Counted from the stretch's first letter, positions 1 to 8,479 are shown. The stretch: 64,000 nt of DNA from Actinoplanes sp. L3-i22 (GCF_019704555.1 NZ_AP024745.1:5960501-6024500), one strand, 5' to 3'. Numbers and translations are program-made. The notes: generated from the letters alone by a model not told the origin.

Positions 1-2019
1 GCCGCGCGGATCGCCGGGCCGAACACCAGCGTGCTCTACACCCAGATCCAGGGCTTCCTCACCCACGCGCGGGCCGCCGGGACCGTGCCGGACGTGATGA
101 CCTGGCACGAGCTCAGCCACCCGGAGAAGGTCCGGCAGGACGTCGCCCTCTACCGGGAATGGGAAGCCGCCATTCTCGGGCGTCAATTGCCGATCAACAT
201 CAACGAGTACGCGTTCAACTACCACACCTCGGTTCCCGGGCAGATGATCCAGTGGATCTCGGCGATCGAGGAGTCCAAGGTCGACGCGGACATCGCGTAC
301 TGGAACATCGACGGGAACATCTCCGACTCCGCGGTGCAGGCCGATCGCGGGAACGGGCAGTGGTGGCTGTTCAACGCGTACGGCGGCATGACCGGGAACA
401 CCGTTGAGGTCACCCCGCCGTACCCGGGGCAGAACTACACGATGCAGGGCGTCGCCACCCTCGACAGACAGAAGAAACAGGCCCGGGCCATCATCGGCGG
501 CTCGACCGGCGCCGGATACCTTCGCTTCGACAACGTGCCGTCCGCGGTTTTCGGCAAGACGGTGCACGCCACGATCCGGGAAATTCCCTGGACCGGCCAG
601 GTGGGCGATTCGGCTCAGCCTCGGCTGGTGGCGGAAACCGATCTGCGGGTACGGGACGACGCGGTGGCCGTGGAATTGTCGAATCTGGTCGACTCCTCGG
701 CGTACGAAATCGTCCTCTCGCCCGGCCCGGCCAAGCCGCAAGCCGGCGCCGTTCCGGCGCTCTGGAACGGCTCGTACGAGGCCGAGAACGCCACCTACAC
801 CGGAAGCGGATACAGCAAGAACGGGCCGGAAGGGTCGACCGCGGACGTCTCCAAGTTCTACACCTCCGGCGGATACGACGTCGGCGGACTGCGCACCGGC
901 AGCGACGGCGTCCTCGATTTCAGCGTCGACGTGCCCACGGCCGGAACGTACGACCTGAGCGTCTTCGCGAATTCGCTGAACACCTACGACCTGGTCAAGG
1001 AGCAGGGGCCGACGAATGTGTTCCTGCGCGTCGACGGCGCCGCCGAGCAGGAGATCCACCTGCCGCTCGGCTACAAGTGGGTGGTCTGGGACCACACCGA
1101 CACGAGCGTCGCGCTGACCGCCGGAAAGCACACGATCTCGCTGGCGGCCCGCAGTCTCGACGGGACGAAAGCGACCAAGGGTGACGCGATTCTCGACCGG
1201 ATCACGCTGGCGTTGCCGAATCCGGCGGCGGCCACCGCGGTCTATCCGGCGGCGCGGGCCGACCTGACCGGGGTGCGATCCGTCTCGGCCGGCCGGGTCA
1301 GCCTGAAACGCGGCGGAACGGCGACGTTCTGGGTCTACTCCAAGGCCGACGCGGAATCGACCATCGACGCCGGGGCCGGCGGCTCGGTGACCGTCAACGG
1401 CATTCCGGTCGCCGCCAAGGCGGCGGTCTCGCTCTCCGGCGGCATCAACAAAGTGGTGGTCACGGCGGGCCGGAACGGCACGGTTCTGGACCGGTTGACG
1501 GTACGGGCGTCGGCGCATCTTCCGTCGACCGTTCTCGAGGCCGAGTCGGCCACCCTGACCGGAACGGCCGCCGTGGTGCCCAGGTCGCTCGCCAGCGGGG
1601 GCGCCGCGGTTTCCGGAGTCGGCAACGGGCCGGCGAACACCGTGACGTTCACCGTTCCCGCGGATCGGGCCGGGACGTATGCGCTGCGGATCCGGTACTC
1701 GAATCCGGAACAGGCCGAGGCGACCCACTACAACCCGGATCCGCTCGCCCGGCACGCCGACCTCGCGGTGAACGGGGGAGCGGCGACCCGGGTGCTCTTC
1801 CCGCACAGTTTCCACGACAACAACTTCTGGGAGCTGACCGTTCCGGTGACGCTGCGGCGCGGGGTCAACCGGGTGAGTTTCTCGTCGGCGGAACTGCCGA
1901 ACTTCGACGGGACGACCTACGCGTCGCAGACGTGGCCGGACGTGCTGCTCCGGTCGGCCTACGCTCCGGTGATCGATCGGGTGACGGTTACGCCGTACGC
2001 AAAATCGCTCTTGAATTGA
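1..2019 (+). CDS. Secreted glycoside hydrolase (clan A-like barrel end) with C-terminal carbohydrate-binding modules, 5' truncated by the window
   Basis: The frame is open from base 1, so the true start lies upstream. The first ~110 residues look like the end of a TIM-barrel glycosidase, with TWHELSH and NINEYAF as the kind of Glu-containing strands that carry catalytic acids in clan A families. A beta-rich stretch follows (about residues 115-235). Then comes a CBM35/CBM6-like beta-sandwich starting YEAENATYTG (about 245-395), a second beta domain, and another sandwich starting VLEAESATLTG (about 500-655). CBM6/35 modules bind polysaccharides, so an extracellular plant- or microbial-polymer hydrolase is likely. 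The GH family number and substrate cannot be fixed without the N-terminus. It converges on the next gene with only 19 bases between stops and no clear terminator. Confidence 0.75.
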   Translation, partial: AARIAGPNTSVLYTQIQGFLTHARAAGTVPDVMTWHELSHPEKVRQDVALYREWEAAILGRQLPININEYAFNYHTSVPGQMIQWISAIEESKVDADIAYWNIDGNISDSAVQADRGNGQWWLFNAYGGMTGNTVEVTPPYPGQNYTMQGVATLDRQKKQARAIIGGSTGAGYLRFDNVPSAVFGKTVHATIREIPWTGQVGDSAQPRLVAETDLRVRDDAVAVELSNLVDSSAYEIVLSPGPAKPQAGAVPALWNGSYEAENATYTGSGYSKNGPEGSTADVSKFYTSGGYDVGGLRTGSDGVLDFSVDVPTAGTYDLSVFANSLNTYDLVKEQGPTNVFLRVDGAAEQEIHLPLGYKWVVWDHTDTSVALTAGKHTISLAARSLDGTKATKGDAILDRITLALPNPAAATAVYPAARADLTGVRSVSAGRVSLKRGGTATFWVYSKADAESTIDAGAGGSVTVNGIPVAAKAAVSLSGGINKVVVTAGRNGTVLDRLTVRASAHLPSTVLEAESATLTGTAAVVPRSLASGGAAVSGVGNGPANTVTFTVPADRAGTYALRIRYSNPEQAEATHYNPDPLARHADLAVNGGAATRVLFPHSFHDNNFWELTVPVTLRRGVNRVSFSSAELPNFDGTTYASQTWPDVLLRSAYAPVIDRVTVTPYAKSLLN

Positions 2020-2038
2020 TTTTTGACTGTGCCGGCCG

Positions 2039-2770
2039 TCAGTCCCACCACATGCGCCAGACCGGGGCATTCAGCAGGCTGGCGGCCAGATCAGTGAGGG
2101 AATCCGCGTAGTAGTTGTCGTATTCGCCGTCGTTGTACTGGCGGTATTCCCAGGCCAGGGCGATCGCGTCGGCCCGGGTGGACGGTGGGCGGGCGACGGC
2201 GTACTCGACGGTCGTGCCGGTCCAGACGACCGGTTCGGCACCGTAGCGGCCGTGCCAGTAGCGCATGATCGCGGCGTGCTCGGCCGGGTCCGGGTAGTCG
2301 TTCCACGATCCGTACTGCAGGGTCACCGGGACCAGCCACGGCTCGGCGGCCGGCACCAGGGCCACGGTGACCTCGTTCGGCTCGTCGTTCCAGCCGTAGG
2401 GCAGGCCGAAACCGCGGCGCTCCGGCTCCGCGGGCCAGGCGCCCTGACCGGCGAGTTCGGCGCGCAGCACCGCGGCGTACTCGGGTGAGCCGGAGCTCAG
2501 CGAACGGACGCCGCGTTCGGCCAGGACAGCGGCGCCGTCGATCTGGTCCGCGTCGGCCGGTGACCAGGTGACCGTGGCGTCGGCATATGAGTCGGTCAGG
2601 TATTCGGGGGCCTCGTCGTCCATCAGCAGTGGCCAGAGGCCGGTCTCCCGGTGGGCCCGCCGCAATCGCTCCGACCAGCGCAGGGCGTCGTCGCCGGCGG
2701 CGGGGAAGCCGAAAACCTCGATTTTGGACGGGGTGATGAACAGCGGCCGGGTCGGCGGCATGTCGAGCAT
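2039..2770 (-). CDS. DUF4253 domain protein
   Basis: A 243-aa soluble protein. The C-terminal half has the DUF4253 pattern: a hydrophobic VALVPA strand, then PDPAEHAAIMRYWHGRYGA, VARPPSTRADAIALAWE and a terminal AASLLNAPVWRMWWD. No enzymatic activity is known for the family; members are common in Actinobacteria, often near immunity-like or SMI1-type genes. The start at 2770 is supported by TTGACC (2809-2814 on the complement) and a weak CACCAT -10 six bases before the ATG, implying a leaderless mRNA; an in-frame ATG three codons further in is the alternative. Confidence 0.8.
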   Translation of the reverse strand: MLDMPPTRPLFITPSKIEVFGFPAAGDDALRWSERLRRAHRETGLWPLLMDDEAPEYLTDSYADATVTWSPADADQIDGAAVLAERGVRSLSSGSPEYAAVLRAELAGQGAWPAEPERRGFGLPYGWNDEPNEVTVALVPAAEPWLVPVTLQYGSWNDYPDPAEHAAIMRYWHGRYGAEPVVWTGTTVEYAVARPPSTRADAIALAWEYRQYNDGEYDNYYADSLTDLAASLLNAPVWRMWWD

Positions 2771-2830
2771 CCGGCCATGGTGATCGAACGGCGTCGCTCG
2801 GTCAAGATCCCGATGGACTGTCGTATGTCA

Positions 2831-2863
2831 CCTAGTCGCGCGACTTCCTTTCGGGCGACTAGG
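2831..2863. promoter_or_regulatory. Operator-like inverted repeat ahead of the 71-aa gene
   Basis: CCTAGTCGC at 2831-2839 is a perfect inverted repeat of GCGACTAGG at 2855-2863. The left arm also forms the palindrome GTCGCGCGAC (2835-2844). The repeat covers the expected -35 region of the promoter whose -10 is TACCCT at 2868-2873, so a dimeric repressor bound here would block transcription. The cognate regulator is not adjacent. Confidence 0.6.
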
Positions 2864-2867
2864 TCTG

Positions 2868-2873
2868 TACCCT
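2868..2873 (+). promoter_or_regulatory. -10 box TACCCT, leaderless promoter
   Basis: TACCCT ends seven bases before the ATG at 2881, so the transcript probably starts at or next to the start codon. No Shine-Dalgarno sequence precedes the gene, which agrees with leaderless initiation. Confidence 0.55.
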
Positions 2874-2880
2874 CGTCAAC

Positions 2881-3096
2881 ATGTCGCACGACACCCCTCT
2901 GGGCTCGGCGGAAGAAGGTATTCCGCAGCTCATCAAGGAACGCCGGGAGTTCCAGGAGCAGTTCTGCGCGCGGGCAGGCCTGCCCGCGCCGAAACCCTGG
3001 ACCATGGAGGACGAGGAGAAATTTCAGGCCAAGGAAGCCGCTGCGGAGCGCCGGCTGGAGGAATGGAAGGCCCGTCAGGAGAGGCGGGTGGCGTGA
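2881..3096 (+). CDS. Small charged helical protein of unknown function
   Basis: A 71-aa protein rich in Glu, Arg and Lys, with a predicted amphipathic helix from about residue 40 to the end (MEDEEKFQAKEAAAERRLEE). No family is recognised. It has its own leaderless promoter overlapped by a 9-bp inverted repeat. A 25-codon ORF starts at its stop codon through a GTGA overlap, so a two-cistron arrangement such as a small regulator or antitoxin-like pair is conceivable, but no toxin is recognisable. The promoter, operator and ATG agree, so expression is likely even though function is unknown. Confidence 0.6.
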   Translation: MSHDTPLGSAEEGIPQLIKERREFQEQFCARAGLPAPKPWTMEDEEKFQAKEAAAERRLEEWKARQERRVA

Positions 3097-3170
3097 CCGC
3101 GGAGCGAGTATCGATGCGGGTGACCTGGCCCGGCCGCGGCTGGCGAACCATCCAGTCTGCCCGCTGCTGA
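3093..3170 (+). CDS. Possible 25-aa coupled peptide
   Basis: GTG at 3093 overlaps the TGA of the upstream 71-aa gene (GTGA), the usual sign of translational coupling in this genome. The product begins MTAERVSMRVTWPG and is basic, with two Trp. It may be a real micropeptide or the remnant of a longer second cistron: an out-of-frame 35-codon ORF (3182-3289, MVAQVLRETVVMKAMIV...) follows directly, which would suit an old frameshift. No homology is recognised. Confidence 0.25.
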   Translation: MTAERVSMRVTWPGRGWRTIQSARC

Positions 3171-3303
3171 CCGGGCCGCCGATGGTGGCGCAGGTTCTTC
3201 GGGAGACCGTCGTGATGAAGGCGATGATCGTCACCACGATTCCGGAGAACTATGGCGGCCATGACGTAGCCGTAGAGGTTCTCGCCTAGGAAGGGTTTTC
3301 GGT

Positions 3304-3339
3304 CTCGCCGACGGGGCCTGCATCGGCCCCTTCGGCGAG
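3304..3339. terminator. Strong GC hairpin behind the SDR gene
   Basis: CTCGCCGACGGGGCC (3304-3318) pairs with GGCCCCTTCGGCGAG (3325-3339) with one mismatch and a 6-nt loop. There is no T-tract on either strand, which is common for actinobacterial terminators. It lies between the end of the plus-strand small genes and the end of the minus-strand SDR unit and could stop both. The surrounding 3171-3431 holds only the two weak small ORFs noted here. Confidence 0.6.
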
Positions 3340-3347
3340 TGCCGCCT

Positions 3348-3416
3348 TCAGCGGGGCTCGGCGCGCAGGGCCAGGCCGACCAGGAGGAGGCCGGCCCACT
3401 CCAGGGCGTGGGTCAT
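3348..3416 (-). CDS. Possible 22-aa hydrophobic peptide
   Basis: An ATG at 3416 follows the SDR stop by 15 bases and opens a 22-codon frame (MTHALEWAGLLLVGLALRA...) that would form one short membrane helix, ending just before the 3304-3339 hairpin. It could be the truncated start of a membrane-protein gene or a chance ORF. Confidence 0.2.
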   Translation of the reverse strand: MTHALEWAGLLLVGLALRAEPR

Positions 3417-3431
3417 GTCGACGGGACGGGC

Positions 3432-4166
3432 TCAGATGACCGTGGTGCCGCCGTCGGCGACCAGTTCCATGCCGTTGACGTAGCTCGAGTCGTCCGAGGC
3501 GAGGAAGAGCGCGACCGCCGCGATCTCCTCCGGGCGGCCCATCTCGCGCCGCGGGATCATGGCTTCGAACTGCGCCTTCGTCCGCGCGTCCATCACCTCG
3601 GCCAGGATCGGGGTGGCGACCTGGCCCGGGGTCAGCACGTTCACCCGGATCCGCCGGTCGCGCAGCTCGGACACCCAGACCCGGGCGTAGGCGGGCAGCA
3701 CGGCCTTGCTCGCCGCGTAGACGCTCCAGTCCGGGTAGCCGCGGAGCGACGCGTTCGACCCGGTCATGAAGATCGAGCCGCCGTCGTTGAACAGCGGCAG
3801 CGCCTTCTGGACCGTGAACAGCGTGCCGCGCGCGTTCAGCGAGAAGGCGTCGTCGAACTGCTTCTCGGTGATCTCGCCGAGCCGGCCCTGCTCGCCCGTT
3901 CCGGCGCTGGCCCACAGCACGTCGATGCTGCCCTTCTCCTGCTTGACCGTCTCGAACAGCCGGTCCAGGTCGTCGAGGTCGGCCGAGTCGGCCCGCACGG
4001 CGGTCACGTTCCGGCCGATCAGCGCGACGGCCTCGTCCAGCGCGTCCTTCCGCCGGCCCGAGATGAAGACGTGCGCGCCCTCGTCGACGAACAGCTTCGC
4101 TCCGGCCAGCGCCATCCCACTGGTCCCGCCGGTGATCACCGCGACCTTGCCATCGAGCTTTCCCAC
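3432..4166 (-). CDS. SDR-family NAD(P)-dependent oxidoreductase
   Basis: A 244-aa classical short-chain dehydrogenase. The Rossmann motif reads TGGTSGMA, with the third glycine of TGxxxGxG replaced; an ASAG strand, the catalytic Ser (GSNASLRG) and YAASK follow, and the end is GMELVADGGTTVI. A longer frame reaches an ATG at 4217, but a -10 (TAACAT, 4193-4198) lies inside it and TGGAG precedes the GTG at 4166, so 4166 is preferred. It is divergent from a TetR gene, and an operator copy (4200-4217) sits over its promoter, so the TetR protein probably represses it. Substrate unknown. Confidence 0.85.
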   Translation of the reverse strand: MGKLDGKVAVITGGTSGMALAGAKLFVDEGAHVFISGRRKDALDEAVALIGRNVTAVRADSADLDDLDRLFETVKQEKGSIDVLWASAGTGEQGRLGEITEKQFDDAFSLNARGTLFTVQKALPLFNDGGSIFMTGSNASLRGYPDWSVYAASKAVLPAYARVWVSELRDRRIRVNVLTPGQVATPILAEVMDARTKAQFEAMIPRREMGRPEEIAAVALFLASDDSSYVNGMELVADGGTTVI

Positions 4167-4199
4167 GACGACTCCATTCACCTGCCGTGCCGATGTTAT

Positions 4200-4217
4200 G
4201 TACACCGATCTGTGCAC
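4200..4217. promoter_or_regulatory. TetR operator copy 1 (SDR promoter side)
   Basis: GTACACCGATCTGTGCAC is an imperfect palindrome (14 of 18 positions symmetric). It overlaps the region upstream of the TAACAT -10 of the SDR gene. A second copy lies at 4254-4269. Confidence 0.7.
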
Positions 4218-4253
4218 TTAACGTAGCGGGCGGTCGGGGCCGGCGCAAGCTAT

Positions 4254-4269
4254 GCACACCGATCCGTAC
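4254..4269. promoter_or_regulatory. TetR operator copy 2 (tetR promoter side)
   Basis: GCACACCGATCCGTAC shares the core CACCGATC(C/T)GT with the site at 4200-4217. It lies over the -35 region of the leaderless tetR promoter (TAAGCT, 4278-4283), consistent with autoregulation. Confidence 0.65.
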
Positions 4270-4277
4270 CCAAGGGC

Positions 4278-4283
4278 TAAGCT
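4278..4283 (+). promoter_or_regulatory. -10 box TAAGCT, leaderless tetR promoter
   Basis: TAAGCT ends six bases before the GTG start at 4290, and no ribosome binding site is present. Confidence 0.5.
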
Positions 4284-4289
4284 GGGCTG

Positions 4290-4883
4290 GTGACAGAGTT
4301 GGAGAAGGGGCCGCGAGGTCTGCGCCGCGGCCGGGGCGCCCGGGAGCGCATCGTCAGCGCGTCCCAGCAGCTGTTCCGTGACCAGGGCATCAACGGCACC
4401 GGCCTGGACCAGCTCTGCACGGTGGCCGAGGTGTCCAAGCGCACGCTCTACCAGCACTTCGCCGGCAAGGACGAGCTGATCGCCGAGTGCCTGCGCCGGT
4501 TCGACCCCGACGTCCTGCCCGAGGTGTTCGAGCACGCCGGGCTCACCCCGCGGGAACGACTCCTCGCGGTCTTCGACATCCACTCGCCGCTGTGCCCGTT
4601 CATCGCGGCGGCGGTCGAGATCCCCGACCCGGGCCACCCGGCCCGCGTGCACGCCCGCGACTACAAGAAGGCCTTCGCCGCCCGGCTCACCGAGGCCGCC
4701 CGCGAGGCCGGCGCCGCCGACCCCGAGCAACTCGGCGAGCAGCTGGCGCTGCTGCTGGACGGGGCGTCGGCTCGCAGCCGGGTGCTGGACGCCGAGGCGT
4801 TCAGCACCGCGGCCGCCATCGCCGCCGTCCTCGTCGACAACGCCGTTCCCGCGGCGCCGTCGTCGGCCGTCGTCGGCCGATGA
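4290..4883 (+). CDS. TetR/AcrR-family transcriptional regulator
   Basis: A 197-aa protein with an N-terminal TetR helix-turn-helix at about residues 17-62 (RERIVSASQQLFRDQGINGT, then VSKRTLYQHFAGKDELI). The C-terminal ligand-binding region begins CLRRFDPDVLPEVFEHAGL. It is divergent from the SDR gene with two matching operators between them, so it most likely represses both itself and the SDR in response to an unknown ligand. The C-terminus is Ala/Ser-rich and probably disordered. Confidence 0.9.
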   Translation: MTELEKGPRGLRRGRGARERIVSASQQLFRDQGINGTGLDQLCTVAEVSKRTLYQHFAGKDELIAECLRRFDPDVLPEVFEHAGLTPRERLLAVFDIHSPLCPFIAAAVEIPDPGHPARVHARDYKKAFAARLTEAAREAGAADPEQLGEQLALLLDGASARSRVLDAEAFSTAAAIAAVLVDNAVPAAPSSAVVGR

Positions 4884-4901
4884 CGGCGCCGCGACGGCCG
4901 G

Positions 4902-5870
4902 CTAGGAGATGCCGCTCGCGAAGCGGAGCACGTCCTCGCGGGTGAGCGGGACGGTCTCCGGGTCCCAGTTGACCACCAGCTTCATCGCGTTCGTCCAGTC
5001 GATGACCAGCTGATGCAGCTCCGGGTAGTAGACCGCGTGCCTCCCGTTGACGGTGACCTCCTCCATCGGGGGCTCCTGGCCGGCGTCGTCGGCCGACTCC
5101 AGCGTCACGCACACGCCGATCTGCGCCGGACGGTCCTGGTTGACCAGGGCCGGCGGCGCGAGGCAGGTGATGCCCTGCGACCGGTGCCCCAGGGTCAGGC
5201 CGGGCGGCACGGTCGCGAACGTGAACTGTGGCTTCCCGGCCGGGATGCTGCCGTCGGTGGTCAGGCCCGTGGCGATCCGCAGCACGTCGGCCTCGGTCCG
5301 GGGACCCCAGCTCAGCACGGAGACCCACCGGCCGTCGGCCAGCTGCCAGCGGACGCCGACGTACTGGTCGTGCTTGCCGGCGCCGTCGAACTCCTTGGTC
5401 CGGTGCACCTCGGCCGGCCGCCCGTTGACCGTCGAGGCGTGGGTCTGTTCCGCCTCGGTCTCCCAGTCGGCCTGCAGCGGGCCGATCTCCACGTCGAGCA
5501 CCGACGGGTCCTTCTCGTACTGCAGCAGCACGTTCGGGCCCATCTTCATGACCTCGTGGGAGCCGAGGCCGCCGGGCAGCCAGGTCGGCCGCATCGGGAA
5601 GACCGGCTCCGGCCAGGCCGGCGGGCCCCAGCCGTCGGTCCGCTGCACGACCGGCGGGTTCGGCGGGTGCTGGTGGTGCCGCAGCAGCGGGATCGTGACG
5701 CTCGCGGCGCCGACCACCAGGGCGGCGGCGACGGCCACGGTGGCGCGGCGGCGGCGCTGGTCCCGGCGTACGCCGTCGGTCACGCCCGCCCACAGGTCCG
5801 GCCGCGGTGCGGCGTCGTCGGCGGCCCGGTCCCGCAACGTGGTCCGCAGGTCCTCTTCCAGGGTCATCAT
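4902..5870 (-). CDS. Membrane-anchored putative anti-sigma partner
   Basis: A 322-aa protein whose ATG (5870) overlaps the sigma-factor stop (ATGA), so the two are translationally coupled. It has a short cytoplasmic N-terminus (MMTLEEDLRTTLRDRA...), one membrane helix at about residues 40-60 (ATVAVAAALVVGAASVTIPLL) and a large extracytoplasmic domain. This is the layout of the single-pass partners that accompany SigE-family ECF factors in actinomycetes. No ZAS HxxxCxxC motif is present, so the anti-sigma role is inferred from context and topology. A longer upstream frame is ignored because it runs through the sigma gene. Confidence 0.7.
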   Translation of the reverse strand: MMTLEEDLRTTLRDRAADDAAPRPDLWAGVTDGVRRDQRRRRATVAVAAALVVGAASVTIPLLRHHQHPPNPPVVQRTDGWGPPAWPEPVFPMRPTWLPGGLGSHEVMKMGPNVLLQYEKDPSVLDVEIGPLQADWETEAEQTHASTVNGRPAEVHRTKEFDGAGKHDQYVGVRWQLADGRWVSVLSWGPRTEADVLRIATGLTTDGSIPAGKPQFTFATVPPGLTLGHRSQGITCLAPPALVNQDRPAQIGVCVTLESADDAGQEPPMEEVTVNGRHAVYYPELHQLVIDWTNAMKLVVNWDPETVPLTREDVLRFASGIS

Positions 5871-6367
5871 TTCGCTCCCGACCGCTCGGACAGTGCTGGG
5901 TTCAGGTCGTTGCGCAGCCGGGCCAGGCCGCGGGTGGCGTGCACGCGGACGGTGCTCGGCGCGCAGCGCAGGATCTCCGCGATCTGCCGGTCGTCGAGGT
6001 CCTCGTAGTAGCGCAGCACCAGCACCGCACGCTGCGCCCGGGTCAGCCCGGACAGCCGCGTCCACAGGTCGTCGCGCAGCGCCTGCTGGTCGGCGAAGTC
6101 GCCACCAGCCGGGCGCTCGTCACGGATCGTGGCCGGCCGCTCGGTGTTGGACAGGCGGCGCAGCCACGAGACGTGCGAACGCACGAGCGCGGTCCGCAGA
6201 TATCGGTCCGGCTGATCCGTTTCGATTCTCGGCCATCTTCGGTACGCCTTGACCAGCACCTCCTGGACGAGATCCTCGCCCAGATGCCGGTCCCCGCAGA
6301 GCAGGTAGGCGAAGCGCCGTAACGCCTCCCCACGTGCCCGTACGTATTCCTCGAATCCGCTGTGCAC
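5867..6367 (-). CDS. SigE-family ECF RNA polymerase sigma factor
   Basis: A 166-aa two-domain sigma factor. Region 2 contains RRFAYLLCGDRHLGEDLVQE and VKAYRRWPRI; region 4 contains LTRAQRAVLVLRYYEDLDD followed by the HTH QIAEILRCAPSTVRVHATRG. The length and the FAYLLCGD signature fit the actinobacterial SigE family. It is the first gene of a two-gene unit with its membrane partner. Autoregulation is likely by analogy. Confidence 0.9.
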   Translation of the reverse strand: MHSGFEEYVRARGEALRRFAYLLCGDRHLGEDLVQEVLVKAYRRWPRIETDQPDRYLRTALVRSHVSWLRRLSNTERPATIRDERPAGGDFADQQALRDDLWTRLSGLTRAQRAVLVLRYYEDLDDRQIAEILRCAPSTVRVHATRGLARLRNDLNPALSERSGAK

Positions 6368-6400
6368 CCGACTGTTCCCCCGGTCTGTTCGCCGCTCTCC

Positions 6401-7408
6401 TCACATAGGACGCGGTGAGTGCGCCGATCCGCTTACCGCGATGCAGATATCGGGGTGGTCCAGCACCTCGTTGGCGTCGGTGATCTGGTCGATCGTGCCG
6501 ATCGCCGGTTTCCCGTCGAGGAGCGCCTCGGCGAACCGGCCGGCGCCGATCACCGGATAGCCGCGGTCGAAATACGGCCGCCTTCGGGTGTCCAGCGGCG
6601 GGCACAGACCCAGGTCGTTCTGCCTGCGGGCGGCCTCCTCGTAGGCGTCGCAGAGCGCCGCGGATCTGCGATCCGCATCGTCTGCCGACAATGCCCGGGC
6701 CAGGTGGTCCGCCGCCGGGTCGCTGGTGATCGCGGTTCCGAGCCATTTGCCGTACGGCGGCCAGCGGCGCTGCTGGAGCAGCAGCAGCCGGGCGACATCG
6801 CGGGCCAGGCGGGCCGTGATGATCCGGGACCCGGCGTCGTCGCCGAGCTCGGCGGTGCGGCCCGGGAACGCCTCCTCCTGGCCGATCCGCGCCCACTGGC
6901 AGCCCAGCACGTAGCGCCAGAAGTCGTCCGGATACCAGGACAGGCGCGCCCGGATCGCGGTCAGCTCGCCGTCCGGGTCGTGGAAGACGCCGCCCCCGGC
7001 GATCTCGGCCAGCCGCTGCCACGGAATGGCCGGCCAGCCGGGGTCGGCACCGATCCGGGCGCGCAGCCACGCGTCCAGGGGGGTGATCGTGACGTAGTGG
7101 TCGACCGGGCCGTCGGTGGCGGCCATCGAGCGGACCCGGGCGCCGGGCGGGACGAAGTGCGTCGGCCAGCCCAGGAACTGTTTCGGCAGCGTGTGCCGCA
7201 GCTCCTCGGCCAGGTCGCCGGGCTCCTCGAGGAACAGGTCGAGGCGGGGACCCCAGTCGTGGTCGGTGGACCGCTCGGTGTCGAAGCCGAGCACGTCACT
7301 GCCCGGGCCGATCCGGGCGGCGATGTGCTGGCGGTTGCCGAGCAGGGGGCGTACCGCCTCCAGGTAGAAGCGCCGGGACAGTTCCACGCCGGGCCGGAAT
7401 TCGGGCAT
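6401..7408 (-). CDS. DUF4037 protein (nucleotidyltransferase-like)
   Basis: A 335-aa protein. [20 protein letters not shown] near residue 35 is the nucleotidyltransferase-type G-S-D...D-x-D segment typical of DUF4037. A mid-region [18 protein letters not shown] and the C-terminal [19 protein letters not shown] also fit the family. No biochemical role is established. It is divergent from the APH-like kinase with only 26 bases between the starts, so their promoters overlap (TAGACC on the minus strand at 7415-7420, TACCAT on the plus strand at 7419-7424). Both may be leaderless and mutually exclusive in firing. Confidence 0.85.
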   Translation of the reverse strand: MPEFRPGVELSRRFYLEAVRPLLGNRQHIAARIGPGSDVLGFDTERSTDHDWGPRLDLFLEEPGDLAEELRHTLPKQFLGWPTHFVPPGARVRSMAATDGPVDHYVTITPLDAWLRARIGADPGWPAIPWQRLAEIAGGGVFHDPDGELTAIRARLSWYPDDFWRYVLGCQWARIGQEEAFPGRTAELGDDAGSRIITARLARDVARLLLLQQRRWPPYGKWLGTAITSDPAADHLARALSADDADRRSAALCDAYEEAARRQNDLGLCPPLDTRRRPYFDRGYPVIGAGRFAEALLDGKPAIGTIDQITDANEVLDHPDICIAVSGSAHSPRPM

Positions 7409-7418
7409 GCGACCGGTC

Positions 7419-7424
7419 TACCAT
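7419..7424 (+). promoter_or_regulatory. -10 box TACCAT, leaderless promoter of the APH-like gene
   Basis: TACCAT ends ten bases before the GTG at 7435. It overlaps the minus-strand -10 of the divergent DUF4037 gene. Confidence 0.4.
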
Positions 7425-7434
7425 CCGAGACCAT

Positions 7435-8460
7435 GTGGATCATCCGAATTGTTCCGTCGTGAGCGCCACCGCCGAGGAGCTGACGTACGGGACGGCCAAC
7501 GAGGTCACCGGCGGGGTGTGGCGGGTGCCGCGGGGCGACGGGACCGCGGTGCGCAAAGTGGTCATGCGGCGGCGGGACGGGGCGTCACCACATCTGGCGG
7601 CCAGCGACGATCCCGGCCATTTCAACTATTGGCGGCGGGAGCCGATCGCGTACCGGAGTGGATTCGCGCGGACCGCGTTCGCCGCCGGGGGGCTGTCCGT
7701 CCCGGAACTGTACGAGCTCGAGGAACAGGCCGACGGGTCGATCGCGATGCTGCTCGCGGATGTGCGCGGAACTCCGCTGACGGCGTGGCGGCCCGCGGAC
7801 GTGGGGGACATCGCCTATCGGCTCGGGGTCGCGCAGTCGCGGTGGATCGGTGCGCCGCCGGACGAGGAATGGCTGGCTCGGGACTTCCTGCGGGATTACA
7901 CCCTGGCACAACCCGTACCGTCGGAATTGGATTTTGATCATCCGGTCGTGGTGGCGGCCTGGGATCCGGAACTGCGCGCGCGGCTGCGGGAGATGTGGAC
8001 CCAGCGGCATGATCTGCTGGCGGTCGCGGATTCGCTGCCTAGGACGTTGTGCCATCACGATGTGTGGCCGATGAATGTGATCCTCGCCGATTCCGGGCCG
8101 GTGTTGCTGGATTGGGCGTTCGTGGGGCCGGGGGCGATCGGGGAGGATGCGGCGAATCTGGCGCTGGACACCTTTCTCGACGGGCTGATCGATCTGTCGC
8201 TGATGGACGGGGTCCTCGCGGCGGTCACCGAGGGTTATGCGCGCGGGATGTCCGAGGTCGATCCGTCGCTGGTGCAGCGGGCGATCATGGTGACGGGCGC
8301 GGCGAAGTACTTCTGGTTGGCACCGCGCATGATCGATTCCCTGATGCGGGACAAGCCGGCAGCGGCGGCCTATGACTCGCGGGGGTGGCCGGAGCGGCTC
8401 GCCGGGCGGGCGCCGGTGCTCGAGGTGATCGCCCGCTGGGCCGGCGAAGCCTTGCGCTGA
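7435..8460 (+). CDS. Aminoglycoside phosphotransferase (APH)-fold kinase
   Basis: A 341-aa protein with the APH/choline-kinase catalytic loop [11 protein letters not shown] (Asp at about residue 209, Asn at 214) and the metal-binding LLDWAFVG (Asp at about 226). The N-terminal lobe carries KVVMRRRDG, probably the ATP-binding lysine strand. The substrate is unknown; such proteins phosphorylate aminoglycosides, sugars or other small molecules, and resistance cannot be inferred. GTG 7435 suits a leaderless transcript; GTG 7459 is a possible alternative. A structured repeat begins 20 bases after the stop. Confidence 0.85.
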   Translation: MDHPNCSVVSATAEELTYGTANEVTGGVWRVPRGDGTAVRKVVMRRRDGASPHLAASDDPGHFNYWRREPIAYRSGFARTAFAAGGLSVPELYELEEQADGSIAMLLADVRGTPLTAWRPADVGDIAYRLGVAQSRWIGAPPDEEWLARDFLRDYTLAQPVPSELDFDHPVVVAAWDPELRARLREMWTQRHDLLAVADSLPRTLCHHDVWPMNVILADSGPVLLDWAFVGPGAIGEDAANLALDTFLDGLIDLSLMDGVLAAVTEGYARGMSEVDPSLVQRAIMVTGAAKYFWLAPRMIDSLMRDKPAAAAYDSRGWPERLAGRAPVLEVIARWAGEALR

Positions 8461-8479
8461 TGCTCATCCGACGAAGCCA

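Noticed and set aside
4167..4217. Longer SDR reading frame starting at ATG 4217
   Set aside because: A -10 box (4193-4198) and the TetR operator lie inside it, and TGGAG precedes GTG 4166.
7435..8460. Aminoglycoside resistance gene
   Set aside because: Only the generic APH kinase fold is visible; nothing indicates the substrate.
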